This document shows positions 41,030-55,074 of a DNA stretch of 64,000 nt, piece by piece. This stretch comes from Setaria digitata. Taxonomy: Eukaryota > Nematoda > Chromadorea > Rhabditida > Setariidae. The stretch spans positions 62,001 to 126,000 of the forward strand of contig RCAB01000140.1 of assembly GCA_003640385.1 (NCBI GenBank). Direction: 5' to 3'. A model generated the notes under the pieces. That model searched no databases. It was not told where the DNA came from and saw only the letters and a list, made by a program, of their open reading frames with translations. The translations under genes and the position numbers were made by a program. Numbering within the stretch: the first letter of the stretch is position 1; each line of letters starts with the position of its first letter.

Positions 41030-44000
41030 ACATTCAATGACAAATAATGATTTCTCATTGTTTATAAGTTATGAATGAACGAGGAGATTTCCTTTTCGAT
41101 ATGAGATTTATTGTTTAACTGAAACCTCTTCCTCGAGATTGACACTCGGATTTGCTCGAGATTTGCTGAGAATATGACATTTGATATTTCATTTGCTTCC
41201 CTTCATCCTTCCAAAACAACATCACAATACCTTCGTACTTTTTTCCTCTTAATTACTACGGCATTAATATTTCGGCAATTTCCACACTTCTTAACAACCG
41301 AATGATCAACTTTTTTCCCTGAACTTCTATTAATCAAACTATTTACCTCGTAAAAGAAGCCTTTCATTTACTTTGTTTCATGTTCAGATTGCAGAAATTC
41401 AATTTATTGCAATTTTCAGCTTGAAAAAGAAAAATCCAACTTTTTACCGACCTTAAAAGTTAAGTGGATCAAGATTCATTAATGCTCCTTCTTGTAAAGA
41501 AAAATTTGTTCATTGTCCAACAAGATTATTTAGTTATATCCTGCAATTATATTAAGCTAATTACTACAGTAATAAGTGGATATAGATCATTTTGCTACTT
41601 TCAACATACTGAAATTCTTTTTTAAAGTATACTTGGAATTGATGAATTTGTGGAACCGACGGATTATCACAGAAAGCTGTTTTCGATTGCATTAAAATCA
41701 ATAAATTCCAATTTCTCAAACAATTTTCTCCATTTTTATTTTTTAATTTTAATTTTGATTTCTGGCAAAATTTTATGCACAAATTAAGCTGGAATAGATC
41801 CAGTTTTATTTTCTAAATAGTTAATACATTTTTTTAAAGAGTGTCACATTACTTCACAGAAGCGGTATAAATGACTTTTTGATTTTTAAGATCATAAAAG
41901 AACATAAGAGAATTTTCGAAATAAACAGGAATTGTTGAATTTTTTCTTTTGTTTTCTGCTTTAAATATTTCTTCCTTAATAGAATCAAATTTTATGCATA
42001 TTTTTTTCATTAATTTATTTTTCTTTATTAACAGAAAACCTAATTTAAATGCAAACAATAGAAGCGAAATTAAGAAAACGAACCAGAAATTTCTGAAATG
42101 CATAATTTCATGCCTAGATCATTTTGCAAAAAAAAAAAAAAAAAAAAAAAAAATTGCGCAAATGGGGAAAAGTAAAAACTTGTTAGAACAATTTCACATA
42201 AAAGTAAAAATTTGAAAAATTCCGGATAATAGCGTTTAAAATTTTAAAAGGAATAAACAATTATTATTTCAAATTCTCAAAAAGAAAAAACTATTCCCTT
42301 TTTCTTGATCTTAATTTAACTTCAAATATTTCTGTAGCTATTCTTCTATGTTTGTCATTTGACTAGCTCCTCTCTACCTAAGCAATAATTACTTTGGTCT
42401 TTATTCAGAAAATTGAGAATTTTCATTTGGCATTTTGAATTTCTTTCTCTCCCTACCCTCGCAATTGTTAAATTGTTTAACTCCTTTTTCAGTAGTCAAA
42501 TGTTTAACTCTCCTTTTTCAGTAGCCCAATTGCTGAATGATTAAATCATTTTGAGAGCACAGGTAAGTGTTGTACTGGATGGAGCATGTAGCAGTATCAG
42601 TGAAAATACAGACTTTTAAAAGTTATCCATCCATTTTATTCGAGCAAAACATTTTCTCTACCACTAATTAGATGCAGTGAATTTGTGAAATAGGCTCAAA
42701 ATATTAAAGTGATTCTGCCACTTTAATATTTAAATATTTTATTTATATTTTTAATATTTAATAATCACATGGTGATTCTGCCACCAGGACTAATTAATTC
42801 TCAGCTCAAAGATATTTCTAGCCAATATTTTTTTAATCCTATCTTGTCTGCCGCAAACTGCTAAATGTTTAGTTGCATTTCCAACAACAAGGCTTTTTCC
42901 AGGATAAACTGAAATTTGTTAAGTTTAAAATATGAGTCTAAATTCCAGAAAGTAAGCTTATCTCATTGGATATCTATAAATTGAAGGACACTCATTGCTA
43001 ATGAGACTAGGATGTGGGAAATGGGGTTAGAAGATCAAGCTTTAGTGGATGCCAAAAGCAGTAGCAAAACTGTTCAAAATGTCAGGTTTATAAGTAACTT
43101 AATTAAAGCAAGTTAATTAGCTTAATAAGTGAATGAAAAATTTAGATTGAGGGATTTTTTTTTTTTTTTGATTTTCAAAGTGTCACAATTTGAGGTGAAG
43201 AATTTTTTCGACGACCTCAGAAAATTCGATTTGATATCCGTGCAAGTAAACTTGTGACAGCAGCAATGAAGCATTCTTTTCTTTAATTTTCCACCCTCTT
43301 GTTATCTAATTAAGCCGTTTCAATTATTTTAAAATATCTCGAACTATGAATGCAAAACATGGCAGTAAAACGGAACAAATATCTCATTGTAGTCTTTATG
43401 GCATACTTTTTAATAGCAAAAGACTTTGTGATAATCATTTAGTCATTACAATTTCGCACGAATGGTTTTAGTTTTTATTTTTCAAAATTTTTATTCATAA
43501 ATCATGAATTTAAATGGAATTTTCTCTGTGATATATTTTGCAATTATTTTATTATCAGTGAGAGAGAACTATCAGTATATCAGCATCACTGTATGATCAG
43601 AGTAATAGTTTCAGGATTCAGGAGAGGATAGAAGAACAATGAAGCGGGAAAAAATTAGCAATTCCTTCAAAAAAAAAATTCAATTTTCTGAATACTGTTG
43701 GAAAATTGTTAAAGTTATTTTGACTAAAAGAAAAAGAAGCATAAAAACTTTTTTTTTTTGGGGGGGTAAAATTACCGAAGGCAACAAATATTGTTGCAAT
43801 TTTCCAGAAAAAATTTTCATCAATTGAAATTTCGACAAATTTCCACTAAAATGTTTGTGTAAATTAAAATGATTTTTAAAATAGCTGTTACTTTTAATAA
43901 CTTTAGCAGAATTTGGTAGTGTTCATGAAATCACTTCTACTTGATTTGATTTGTTTTTTTTTTTTTTTTGATATTTAAAAATTCAAAAAATTTAAATTCA

Positions 44001-44648
44001 TTTTCTTTCATACCAAATTAGTGCCATGCAATTCTTCACTTTTTTTTTTTTTTAAATTTAAGCAGACTAATTTAGGTAATTTCAGAAGACAACAAATATC
44101 TGATAATGGAAAATACTTTTCGAAAATTATTCCATTCTCGAAAAAAAAATTTAAAATGATGTGTTAAGTCAGTAATAACTCTTTCTTTTTTTTTTTTTTT
44201 TTAAATTGCGATTGTAATTTATGTAATTTAGTTTACTTTTTATGCAGAAAGATTATTGCAACTATTATTTCATCACAATTCATCAAAACACATTCTCAGA
44301 AGATTTGTGAAGGCTGAATAGTTAACATTTTGTTATCAGTGTTATCAGTGCATTGAATGAGTTAAACAAAAAGTACGCGGACTGAGTAACTTAGATCGAT
44401 CTTCTAAGTTGTAAGTTATGTCTACTAAAGTAGTAGCTGAAGCGTTCTGTTTTTAGTTTAATTGTTTAAATGACTGCTAATGAATGAAACATCTGAGCGG
44501 TGGTAGTTCTTACCAGTGTAAATGCATGAAGTGTTAAATTGTTGATTAGAAGGAAGCATTGCTGATGGGATAATTAGATGAAAGACTTTTTGGCTCATCA
44601 ACTATGCATGCATTTGCGACACACAACTGTCTTCATGCATGCCAGTTT

Positions 44649-47600
44649 ATGTGCAGCACTGCTCTTATTTCAATGTCACCATCTAACTTTGTCAACCTTT
44701 TCCTCCTCTTAATTTTGCTGACCTTCACTAAACAATGTTAGTTTGCTGTCTGATTTGTGCTAATTAATATTTAATTATAAGCAATTTCTTTCGAACATCA
44801 TTAAAACCATTTTTTATAAAAACACAGTTTTAATTAATTTGATGCTAATTTGGTTTAATTTAAGTTCAATCAACTCTATTCTTCTTTCACATTATTTTTA
44901 TGTGTAATTAACACTCCATTCTGAAAAGANCGAAAAGAGCAAAAAAAAAAACGAAATGGGCATTTATTGATAAAACAACAGTTTTAGAAGATTTTCAATC
45001 TAACTTCAAAATCTAATAACAAATCAGTCTTGAGATTAAAATAAGTGTAATATCTTGAAAAATTTCGATGCAATGATCTTGATTTACTGATAATTCATGG
45101 GATAATTTTTTATATTTACATTTTTTATATTTATTTACTGATAATTCATTTACTGATAATTCTTTTTTCAGTTCCAGTCGAAGACAGATGTGACGAACCA
45201 CTGGATCCAGGACCTTGTCACTATTTCCAGGTATTCCATGACCTAAAATTTGTGTAACAAAATTTTAAAATTGCCTGGACATTATAAAGTGCATCTAATT
45301 GCTACTACTAAGTTCGAAAATAAAATTGCTAAAAATTCGATAAGTACTCAAAATATTCCATCAGCAAGTCATTTTCAATAATTCAATTTCCTTTCAATGG
45401 AAGAAAATTGCGTTCTTCACGCAACTCAAATTTTTTATTATATCTAACAAATATTTGTAGCCATTTAAAATTAAAAAACACATGAAGAATTTTCGGAGAC
45501 TTAAAGTAACCGGGAAGAAACAAAACTTTTTCGTAATTATTAATTATGATTGTCACTTTAAAGACAATTAACAAGCATAAACAAATACTTAAAAACTGTC
45601 TAGCTGAACATTATAAATTATTTAAATCCAAAATGAAATCTTACCCTCTGATCATCTAAAATCATCTAAAAGTCTAATAAGGTTATAGAAATTTTATAGT
45701 GATATGTCTTTCAGATATGTGTGATAATCACTAAAATATGAAATATGATCACTGTAATCACTTTCGATCGTCCACAACCTACAGACATGAGACATAAATG
45801 AGTTTGAGTTTCAGGTGAAGTGGTACTGGAATGATACCGACCAAAAATGCAAACAGTTTCACTATGGTGGATGTTTGGGCAGTCAAAATCGTTTTGACAG
45901 CAAATTGCAATGCATAAATCATTGTATATACAAACTACAAAATCCTGTTATAATGCCAAGTAAGTTTGCATATTATCACTTTTAACTTTCACTTCCTGAC
46001 TATATATTAATTACAAATTGCAGAAGAAATTTTAGAACAAATAGTCTCAATGCTAGTCTCTATTCGCATTTAACAATTTTGCATTAATTTTGAGAAGTTT
46101 GTCTGCTGGATGCAGATCCAGGATATTGTAAGGATAACCGGCAAGGCCACTGGTGGTACTATTTCAATGCTATGGATGGTGATTGCCAAAAATTCTTCTT
46201 TTATGGATGTGGCGGTAATAACAATCGCTTTTACAGTCTTTATCAGTGTAGAAAGGTGTGCGGTGAACGACTGGCTCCCAGTATCGGTAAAGTTCAGAAT
46301 TACCACTAAAGCAAGCTTATCAATATCATCCTAGTAACTACAATGGCTCATTAATAGCCTAATTTTATTTTTTAATAAATATGTTAAAGAAATATAATAA
46401 ATATATTTTTAATAAATATATGAAAAAATTAATAAATATAATTTATTAATTTGGCACAAATAATGCTAATTAGAGTTTATTAGACAGGTGATAAGTTTTG
46501 ACAAGATATTCTCATCGATTTGTTTGATCAGCGTGAAATATTTTGATTGTTACTTAATTTACAGCCTGTGATCGATGTGATATTCGTACATCTGTGTGTA
46601 CAATGCATTCAAAATACAACTACACCTGTGATTGTCGAGAAGGATTTTCGAGAAATGTTTTCGATGAATGTGTTGGTCAGTTCTCTTAGCAATTCTTCTA
46701 ACAGTCAAAAGAAAATCTTCGATATATAGAAGTTAATGCGCCTTCAGATACCGCTCTTTGAGGCGTCACATGACACGTATATGTCTTTTGAAGAGAATTC
46801 CTTTCGTTTCACTTTTGCAAATACGTCCATTAAACTTAGTCAGTCTGACGACTACTTCTATAACAGCAATTTATGGTGCATCAGAATCATTTAACTTGTA
46901 ACACGTGTGATTCTCCTGAAGATTCAGTGTTTTACAGATATAGATGAATGTCGCAGCAACGTTACGTTGTGCGATCGGAATGCGTGGTGTGTTAACACTG
47001 TTGGCTCGTATGCATGCAAATGCAATGTTGGATACAGAGGAGACGGAAAAAAATGTACTTACGTTGGCATCGGTATGCTTCATTTGATGCCAAAGTTCAG
47101 TCTCCAATTATTCGACATCATTAATCTCAACGATACGTGTCAATCTAATTAGCATAGACATTTCATTTGCTAATAAATAACCGCACAAAAGCAGATAAAA
47201 GTTCCATTTTTGCATAAATGTGCATTGCAGACATGAAATTTGAATTTAGTTCAATTAAATTAAAGTAATTATGGGAAATAATGATAGCGTTATTGTAGGA
47301 CTCATTTTAATTTATTAAATCACTGTCAGAAATAAAAGTGATAATGTAAGTGAAAGTTCGCTCAGTTAGTAGGAGATAATTAATATCAGGTCGAGCAACA
47401 ACAGATTGTGCAAAATGCAGTCCACATGCAAGCTGCTCACAAGGTATCTGCACCTGCAATATTGGTTTCAAAGGTGATGGATTAAACTGCACAGGTTATT
47501 GGTTAAAATTTTAATTAAAATCATAAAATTCAAGGGTTAAAATTTATTTTAAATTTCAAAAAAGTCATCATAATCTGAAACTAAAAGCAAATATCAATGA

Positions 47601-50600
47601 ATGATGGGAAGCAAGTTTTGCTCTAATAAACTTTTTAATTAGTTGATCACAAAAACCGACCAAGAGAAATGTTCGCCAAAAATTTAACTAGGCTTGATTA
47701 AATTTTAAATTGAAATACGATGATCAAATCTGTTTGCAGATGTTAATGAGTGCCTATCACGGCCTAATGTTTGTCATCGTCGTGCGAAGTGTCGCAATGT
47801 CAAAGGTTCTTTCATATGTGATTGTCGACCTGGCTATGCTGGCAATGGCTACAACTGTACTTCAACTCCATGTAAATCTTCCTTCCCATCTTTCCTCATC
47901 TATTCTAGACTAAACCAATAATTAGTCAATTAATGAAATGAACAATTCTGTACAGCAGCATGTAAGGATTCATTCGATCGCCAATACAACGAACAGTGTG
48001 GAACGGGGAATTGGCGTACTCATTACTACTTCGATCACAGAAGTAAGCGTTGCACATCCTTCTGGTACGACGGATGTTCAGGAGTATCCATGAACATATT
48101 CTCGGATTTGGACACTTGTGAAGTGCTCTGTGAAATGACCAGTGTACTTAAGAGCAGCATAGGTCAGTTATCTTTACCAGTTGTGCTTTCCTAGCAATTC
48201 CCTTCCACTATCTCCTCATGTTCAGAATTTAAGAAGTAGTTTCAAAAATTTAGCAAAAAAAAAAAAAAAAAAAGGTTTAACGAAAGAAGAGGAAGAAAGA
48301 AATCATTCTAACAGTTTCTAAAGAAAAGTATTTTTCTGTTACATTAGTTAGAAATGTATGATTTAACAAAGCAACTAAGTTCAAAGTTTCAAACAATCAA
48401 TTCTTTAATACTGCTATCTAGCAGCATTATTTCTAATTGTTTTAATTAATTAATGAAATTCATTGTGTTCTACTTTTGATCAGCAGCAATTAATGCATTT
48501 TTTGCGGATATGCTAAATATTTCTTATATCACATTACAGTCTGTGTGTGTCACAATCAAATTCTTTTTACAAAATGTCTCAAATTTAAAATGCCTCTGTC
48601 CCATAAGTTGCTGCTTCTTAAAATAGCCCAAATATAGACTCAACTTTGCCATCGTCTTATTTTAAAAAAAAAAGAAAAAGACTAAAATAACACATCCTTA
48701 TTCCAAAAGTTGGTAAATAAAAGATGAACAGAAAGCTCAGTTCTAAGCATTTCAAGAATGAATAATGTCAGAGATTTTGAAGCCCAGTGGTACAATATTT
48801 TTTTTCAGTCTAAACTAGACTTTTACTGGCGACTAGTAAAGTTTATGTCTCAGGGGAAATAAGACAATATTTAGTGGTCTGAAGATGAACTTGAATGCTG
48901 TTATCCTTGAGAAGTTGACGTTCACTAGCGCTTATCATAGCAAGAAGATGAAGTTCAGGTCTTGCAACTGCATAAACATCCGCACTTTCCCCTTTGCTAT
49001 ATAAGATCAGAGCTGTTCAGGTGCTTCTAACCTGTAATTCAAGATTTGTTGGGGTCATCTCGATGTGCTCATCTCAAGCAGCGTAAAATTTGTTAGGTCT
49101 TATCAGTTATATTCATGAACTAAGTTCAACTTAGCCAAGATCAAATCTAGTAAAACATTGCTAGTAAAAGTACTAGTAGAACATTTTAACTTCAGTGATT
49201 GTTTAGTTTTCGTGGAATTGTTTCGTCTTTAAATTTTACATGTTTAGCATTCTAAAACATGTAAAATTAAAAAAAGAGAATGGCAATGATACCAAACCGA
49301 TTTCTTACATATATTATTCTCTGGTTCTAAGAAATTATTAATGCTTTGTATAAATATTATTTTTTCTTAATATTTCAAAAGATTATAAGAAGTCTATTCA
49401 TTCAGTCTAACTGAGCTGGACTTTAACTACATCTCGTTCCCTTTTCCTAATAAAATTCTTGGTTAGAAACCATATAATGATTAGAATCATTTTGAATCCT
49501 TCTACAAACTTATCTCCCTGGTGCATTCTATTGTCAATATCTACCCAGAAAAAAAAACGGGAAATGTAATTTATATCAGAGCTTAATGAAATGTAGAGTG
49601 AGATTCAATAACAGCTTAAGTAATCAAATAATAAATGGGGTCATTGATGGATTTGTTTTACTGGATAAATAAGGGTCAGAATTTTAAATTGCAGTTAAAT
49701 TAAGACTAATTAAGCGTGAATATTGCAAGAGGCCTTGGAACAGTGATTCCATTTCAATAAAACATCAAGAAAGTATGAAATGATTTGGCACAATTCCTCA
49801 CCCTTTTCAAAGATTTACGCACCTATGAAAGAATTTATGGATAGCAACGGTTAAGTAAATTTTAAATTTCATGGAATCTCTGGAAATTGAATCATGATTT
49901 ATTTGAGAATGCTGGATAAGATGACGTAAAGTTGACAAAAAAATCCTGATAAAAGTGAAGGAATGTGTGGAAGAAAAAGTACAATCTTAAAAAATAACTC
50001 TATTGGGAACAGTGTAGATAGATATGCCAAAATCTGAACAAAATCAAAAATGGAAGATCGAACACCACTGCAAATTTCATTCAAACACAAGCTGATACGA
50101 GAAGCACAAGTTAAGAAAAGTTCGTAAATCAGAAATGAAGCACAAAGTAATCCATGAAATATCTATAAATATCATTGATCATTCCCATCATCGTTCATTC
50201 TTCTCTATCCGTCTTAAAAAAAAAAAAANTTATTAAAAAATAACTCTATTGGGAACAGTGTAGATAGATATGCCAAAATCTGAACAAAATCAAAAATGGA
50301 AGATCGAACACCACTGCAAATTTCATTCAAACACAAGCTGATACGAGAAGCACAAGTTAAGAAAAGTTCGTAAATCAGAAATGAAGCACAAAGTAATCCA
50401 TGAAATATCTATAAATATCATTGATCATTCCCATCATCGTTCATTCTTCTCTATCCGTCTTAAAAAAAAAAAAAAATCGTAGAAGCTCAAAGTTTGCAAT
50501 ATTCTCAATAAACATTCAAAATTCTTTTGTTGAATGTTTAAATTTAGAAATAGCCAATTTTCAGGGCTAATCTCTGGCACAAAATCGAAATCGAACAAGT

Positions 50601-52283
50601 ATCTAACTTCTGACGTGGAAGAAAAGAATATTCAATCGATGATAGAATTAGGGATTAAATCAAGAGATAATAAGAGTAATACTAGTATTGCAGGTGAAAG
50701 TAAGTTTAATACGACTAATGGCTGTCAATATAACGATAGTTGTTATTTTGACGAGAATATGTCAGCATAAAAAAATCAGCAAAACTGGGAAATCATTGAA
50801 TTTTATCTTAAAGCGATACCTTTAAGACCAATCTAACCAACAACTGAATTATTACTTTAAAAATTTAGTATCATTTCTTCTGTACAGTTTGCTATAAAGC
50901 TCAAATTTTTTTTCTCTTCAAATTCGTTTCTTAAGAGTGACAGGTAAGAAGTGAAGAAAAAAATCTTCAGCATCCGATCCATGTTCAACAAATCCGTGTA
51001 AAAATGGTGCAACATGTATTGCTAAAGATGGAAAACACAAGATAATGTATGAATGCTTCTGTCCACTAGGCTTTGGTGGTGTTCATTGCGAATCAAGTAC
51101 TGTTACTTACTTGCTCAAACAATTTTTCTAGTTTAGAAAGAGTTTTTAGATTTTATTCTCTCGAAGGTTTATTTGCTCGCCAACAACACATTCTTCTGGA
51201 GGAATATTCAAGAGAAATTAAACTTATCAGCATTAATAAAACTGCAGGACCATGCGATGTGAATCCATGCTTGAATAATGGAACATGTCGAACTACAAGC
51301 AGTTATTCAACTTTCTTTTGTGATTGTCTGCCCAAATTTGGCGGAAAATTCTGCGATATTGGTAATGCTGAAATGAAAATATTTAAAGGAAAAAATTTAT
51401 CGAGAACGGTCATCAGTACTTTTAACAATAGGCGGAAGCTTTTTCGGATTTTTCGAAAAATAAACAAACAGGCTCGTTGAAAAGATCATTTTAGCACGAA
51501 AAGTTTTTAACTCGAAATCTATGATTTAAATAAATTCAGTTATCGGAGAAACAAAATCACCGCAATATAGTAAAAACATGGAATTAATATCAAGTGGTAA
51601 AGTTGAATGGATTGAAAAATTAAAAGAAATAAAAACTAAAGAGCTGCAATCGAAGAAAGCCTTCCAACAGAATCAGAAAACGAGCAATGAAACGAAGGAA
51701 GGTAAATTGAATGTAGTCAGGTTACGAACATAAACATCTAATTCTTTTTTTTTTTTTTAAATTTAAATAATTNAAAATTTAATTGAGTAAAATTTCGGTT
51801 ACTTCTTGGGCTATTTGTTAATATAATTTGACCNTTTTAAATTTAAATAATTGAGTAAAATTTCGGTTACTTCTTGGGCTATTTGTTAATATAATTTGAC
51901 CCACAAATGTTGAAAGTGAACCACAAATCTACAAAATATATTTGATATCACTGTTGTGATGCACTATCTCTGCTTTCTTCTGTTCAGAAATGAAATTTCC
52001 CAACTTATACCGCAACATTTTAGGATTAAATGAGCAAAAAGATGAAGAAAAAGCGAGTGATAAGTTGGATGAAAGTGATAAGGAAAAGAATATCAGTGAT
52101 GATCGAGAAAATCTTATCAATACTACAATTATCGAAATGCTTCCTGTGGATATCAAGAACTTGATAGCAACAAATCTGATTGATACACCTGCTGGAATAG
52201 CAACTGATAGTAGTTGTAAAGGATCATTATCACTTGCTCTTCTATCATTTATGCTTTGCTTACCACACTCCTATCGAAACTGA
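44649..52283 (+). CDS. Secreted Kunitz/EGF protein, MEC-9-like
   Basis: Probable extracellular-matrix protein. Exons: 44649-44736, 45172-45230, 45815-45959, 46116-46286, 46565-46675, 46938-47072, 47390-47494, 47740-47871, 47959-48162, 50565-50699, 50971-51096, 51248-51361, 51540-51701, 51988-52283; 660 residues. In order: signal peptide (1-29, h-region [13 protein letters not shown]); Kunitz 1 (36-86, six Cys); Kunitz 2 (102-146, five Cys); EGF1; calcium-binding EGF2 (DIDEC); EGF3; calcium-binding EGF4 (DVNEC); Kunitz 3 (about 316-383); linker; EGF5 and EGF6 (429-508); a Lys/Glu-rich region; and a hydrophobic C terminus ([13 protein letters not shown]). All but one intron are phase 1, one module per exon. 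Six EGF repeats, two of them calcium-binding, plus Kunitz domains and a charged region match C. elegans MEC-9, which as I recall has five Kunitz domains. P1 residues (His in Kunitz 1, Gly in Kunitz 3) argue against trypsin inhibition. Confidence 0.88.
48163..50564 (+). other. Long intron of the Kunitz/EGF gene
   Basis: A 2.4-kb intron between Kunitz 3 and the linker exon. It contains an A run at about 48256-48273, a GC-richer patch at about 48880-49100 with no reading frame, and a 245-bp duplication around an N. I see no embedded gene. Confidence 0.6.
49987..50475. repeat. Direct duplication of about 240 bp flanking an N at 50229
   Basis: The segment beginning AAAAATAACTCTATTGGGAA occurs on both sides of the N essentially identically, and both copies end in an A run. 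The duplication lies wholly inside an intron, so the protein model is unaffected. Probable unmerged contig overlap. Confidence 0.92.
51782..51901. repeat. Direct duplication of about 52 bp around Ns at 51773 and 51834
   Basis: TTGAGTAAAATTTCGGTTAC and the following 32 bases occur twice, within the last intron of the Kunitz/EGF gene. Probable assembly artefact. Confidence 0.88.
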
Positions 52284-52438
52284 CAACATAAAAATTTATT
52301 CATGAATGAAAAAAAACAAAAAAAACAAAACTTAATGAGGCTTATTAAATGAGTTCACTGATCGTAAAATACTTGGCTTGCTTACAACCTAAGTCTAACT
52401 AAAATGTATGAAATTTATTTTAGAAGATCGATGATTGT

Positions 52439-52444
52439 AAATAA
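52439..52444 (+). other. Polyadenylation signal of the Kunitz/EGF gene
   Basis: AATAAA about 155 bp after the TGA stop at 52281-52283, the first canonical hexamer downstream. Confidence 0.5.
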
Positions 52445-55023
52445 ATGATAAATATATTACTGCAAATACATTACTATTCTCTATATATGCTTTTTTTGTA
52501 CTTTCCAAATACTTTGAAACTTTTCCATCAGATTTGTNACTCTATATATTATATGCTATTTTTGTACTTTCCAAATACTTTGAAACTTTTCCATCAGATT
52601 TGTTTTCTAACATTTTTTCACATTTTTTCATCACTTTCTACAAGTTTCAAGTTTGCTAAGTCTGAGAGACATATTGCTCCATTTGCAGTATATTTGAAAT
52701 TCAAAAATTTTTAATCAACAGTTCAAACTCTAAAAATATTTGAAGAAAGTATTTTAGAAACTCTGCACCAAATGCATTTTACAAAGAAATATTGAAGTCA
52801 TTGTACTCATAATTTCCTGAAAATTATTTCAAATTACATCATTTGAGTGGAATCTAGACATACTTACTTGCACAAAATTCAAAATACAAAATGTGAGACA
52901 AAAATATTCAAACTTTTCAAGTATTTTTCTCAAATAACTTAAGTGAAATTATTCTCAACTCAATGAACACTGTCATCAAACATCATAATGTGTTCAACAT
53001 TACATCTTTTCAATATCCATGAAAAAATGTACCAATGAACCAATGTAACTTTCTTTTTTTTTTGCAAATCTTTCTAACAATTGAATGGAATCTTCGAAAA
53101 TTGCTGTGAAAAATTTTGCAATTTGAACAAATATTTCAATATGCCATGATGCACTCTTACACTTTCATTACAGTGAAATTTGACATTTCTTTTTTCTTGC
53201 GTTTTTCTTTTTCTTTTTTTCAAACTTTGACTAAATATTAACTTTAATCAAGCCTTACAAATCCACAAAGTTCTGAAACAAATAAAAGATTGATCAGTTC
53301 CGACATTCAAATGCAAATCTTGGATTGGAATTTTTCAAAACTTTGCAAAATTTCTGTACAAATTTTCATGGTTTTCAAGTTGATTTCATCAAGCAACATT
53401 TATGTTTTTATTCATTAAACTTCTGCTCGACAACCAACACAAATTCGAAAGAAGAAACTAGGCTTCAAAAAAAGAAAAAAAGAACTTTTATAAAAATTCT
53501 TTAGTTAGTGCTTAGTGCCTTTATGGAACTTATTTAAAGATATGTTGCTATGATGAGAAGTTTAGAATCATCTCATCATATCTCATAAAATGTAAAATGT
53601 TAAGCATAGATGTTCAGAAGAGAGAAAAGCGACGAATTCCCCGAGAGATTTGAGCAGGAAGTAGAGAGAAAATTAATTTAATAGAAAATGAATCTGTCCG
53701 ATAATCTCGATTGAACGACTTCCTTCTAGCAAATTCTTCTTGCCTTTATAGATCATCACTCTCTGGTACCATTTTGGACTATCCTAAGAGCTAATTATTC
53801 TTAAAATGAAATCTATACAATTGTTTATATTTAATTGTTCTTTTCTGGCTTTTTCTAATCTGATGAATGCAGTAGATCAAGTGTCAAGAATAACCGGAAA
53901 TATTTGTTGTAACAAAGGCAATCACACAGTTAAATTCAGTTAGCTCATGCTCGATCTCATCGAAATTTTTCGTTTCTTTAATCTGAAACAACTTGAACAA
54001 TATAAATCGGAGGGGGAAGTCAACAGATGTTAAGTCATCAAATCGTAACATCTCTTTCTTTAGAATCGTCAAATGGAAGTAAAAAAATGAAAAAGATAAT
54101 TCAAAATACGAAAATCAAGAAGCTGCATCCACTGCGATATCGCTGTCTCCCTTGGTTCTCGTTTCCATTTACTAATCATGTCATGCTGCTAAGATAATTA
54201 ATAAAATCATTGTTAATAGGACAATATGAGGCGATGGTATAATTAGTGAATATTAAGGCTTGTCAGGATGATAGAAAAAACTTCTGCAGGTGATTGAAAA
54301 AAAGATTAAACAAGTTCCACTTCCTGATTTTGTTTTCTAACATTTGCGTTTTATGAATAAGTTCCGTACCAATAAATTATTCTGCATAGTTTATTTCTTT
54401 TTATTGGGGACTTTTCTTGGCCGATGCCAACTATCATAATTTGGAATTAAATTAAGCATAGTTCCACAAGACGAAAACTCAAACGCATCCGAATAAGAAG
54501 TAGCCCATTTAAGGTTCTTTAAACCAAATTTCTATGTAGAAAATGATTGAGATTTTGTTTAGAAAAACAATTTCAAATGATAGATCTAAAGACCTTGTTA
54601 AAAGAGACTTTTTTTTTGTTACGAAAATAGTAAACAAAACATACTTTTATTGCATTCTGTAAAAGAAGTACAATTTAAAGAAGAGAGTCTGAACTAATTT
54701 CACTTGCAACTGATTTGCTTATAAACCATTCACTCTATACCTATATGGAATCTGAACAAAGTTTATAAGATTTCGGATCACCCATTTGACATTTGACAGA
54801 ATTTCACGCTCTCAATTACTTTCAAAACGGTTCATTTTAGTTCAGATAAAGCTCTTTTTTAATATTTTTTTTTAGTGGTAAAAAGGGAACAATATTACAT
54901 AAGTAAATTCATATCACTATGTCCTCATAACTGATTCGTTTTAGGAGAACACAAGTTTCTAATAAATCATTCCCTTCTCATCAAGAACCAACATCACCGC
55001 AGTAAGCAACACTGTTAAAAATA

Positions 55024-55024
<1 letters not shown>

Positions 55025-55071
<47 letters not shown>
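55025..55071 (+). repeat. 47-nt uninterrupted A tract
   Basis: A pure A run on the plus strand, downstream of the paraplegin stop codon. An AATAAA lies about 65 bp before it (54960-54965), the arrangement expected of a retroposed 3' end. No gene body is recognisable upstream, so a simple homopolymer is equally likely. Confidence 0.7.

Positions 55072-55074
<3 letters not shown>

Larger units (their letters stand above)
35656..44648. other. Intergenic stretch, no gene recognised
   Basis: About 9 kb between the divergently oriented CAP and Kunitz/EGF genes. AT-rich with long A runs (about 38246-38269 and 42127-42153). A GC-richer block at about 38940-39420 and another at 40000-40260 have no sustained reading frame. 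They may be old mobile-element remnants or non-coding exons, but I cannot identify them. Two duplications around Ns are listed separately. Confidence 0.55.

Noticed and set aside
52445..52714. Open frame with an internally repeated MLFLYFPNTLKLFHQIC
   Set aside because: The repeat is the duplication around the N at 52538, so the frame is an assembly product in intergenic DNA.
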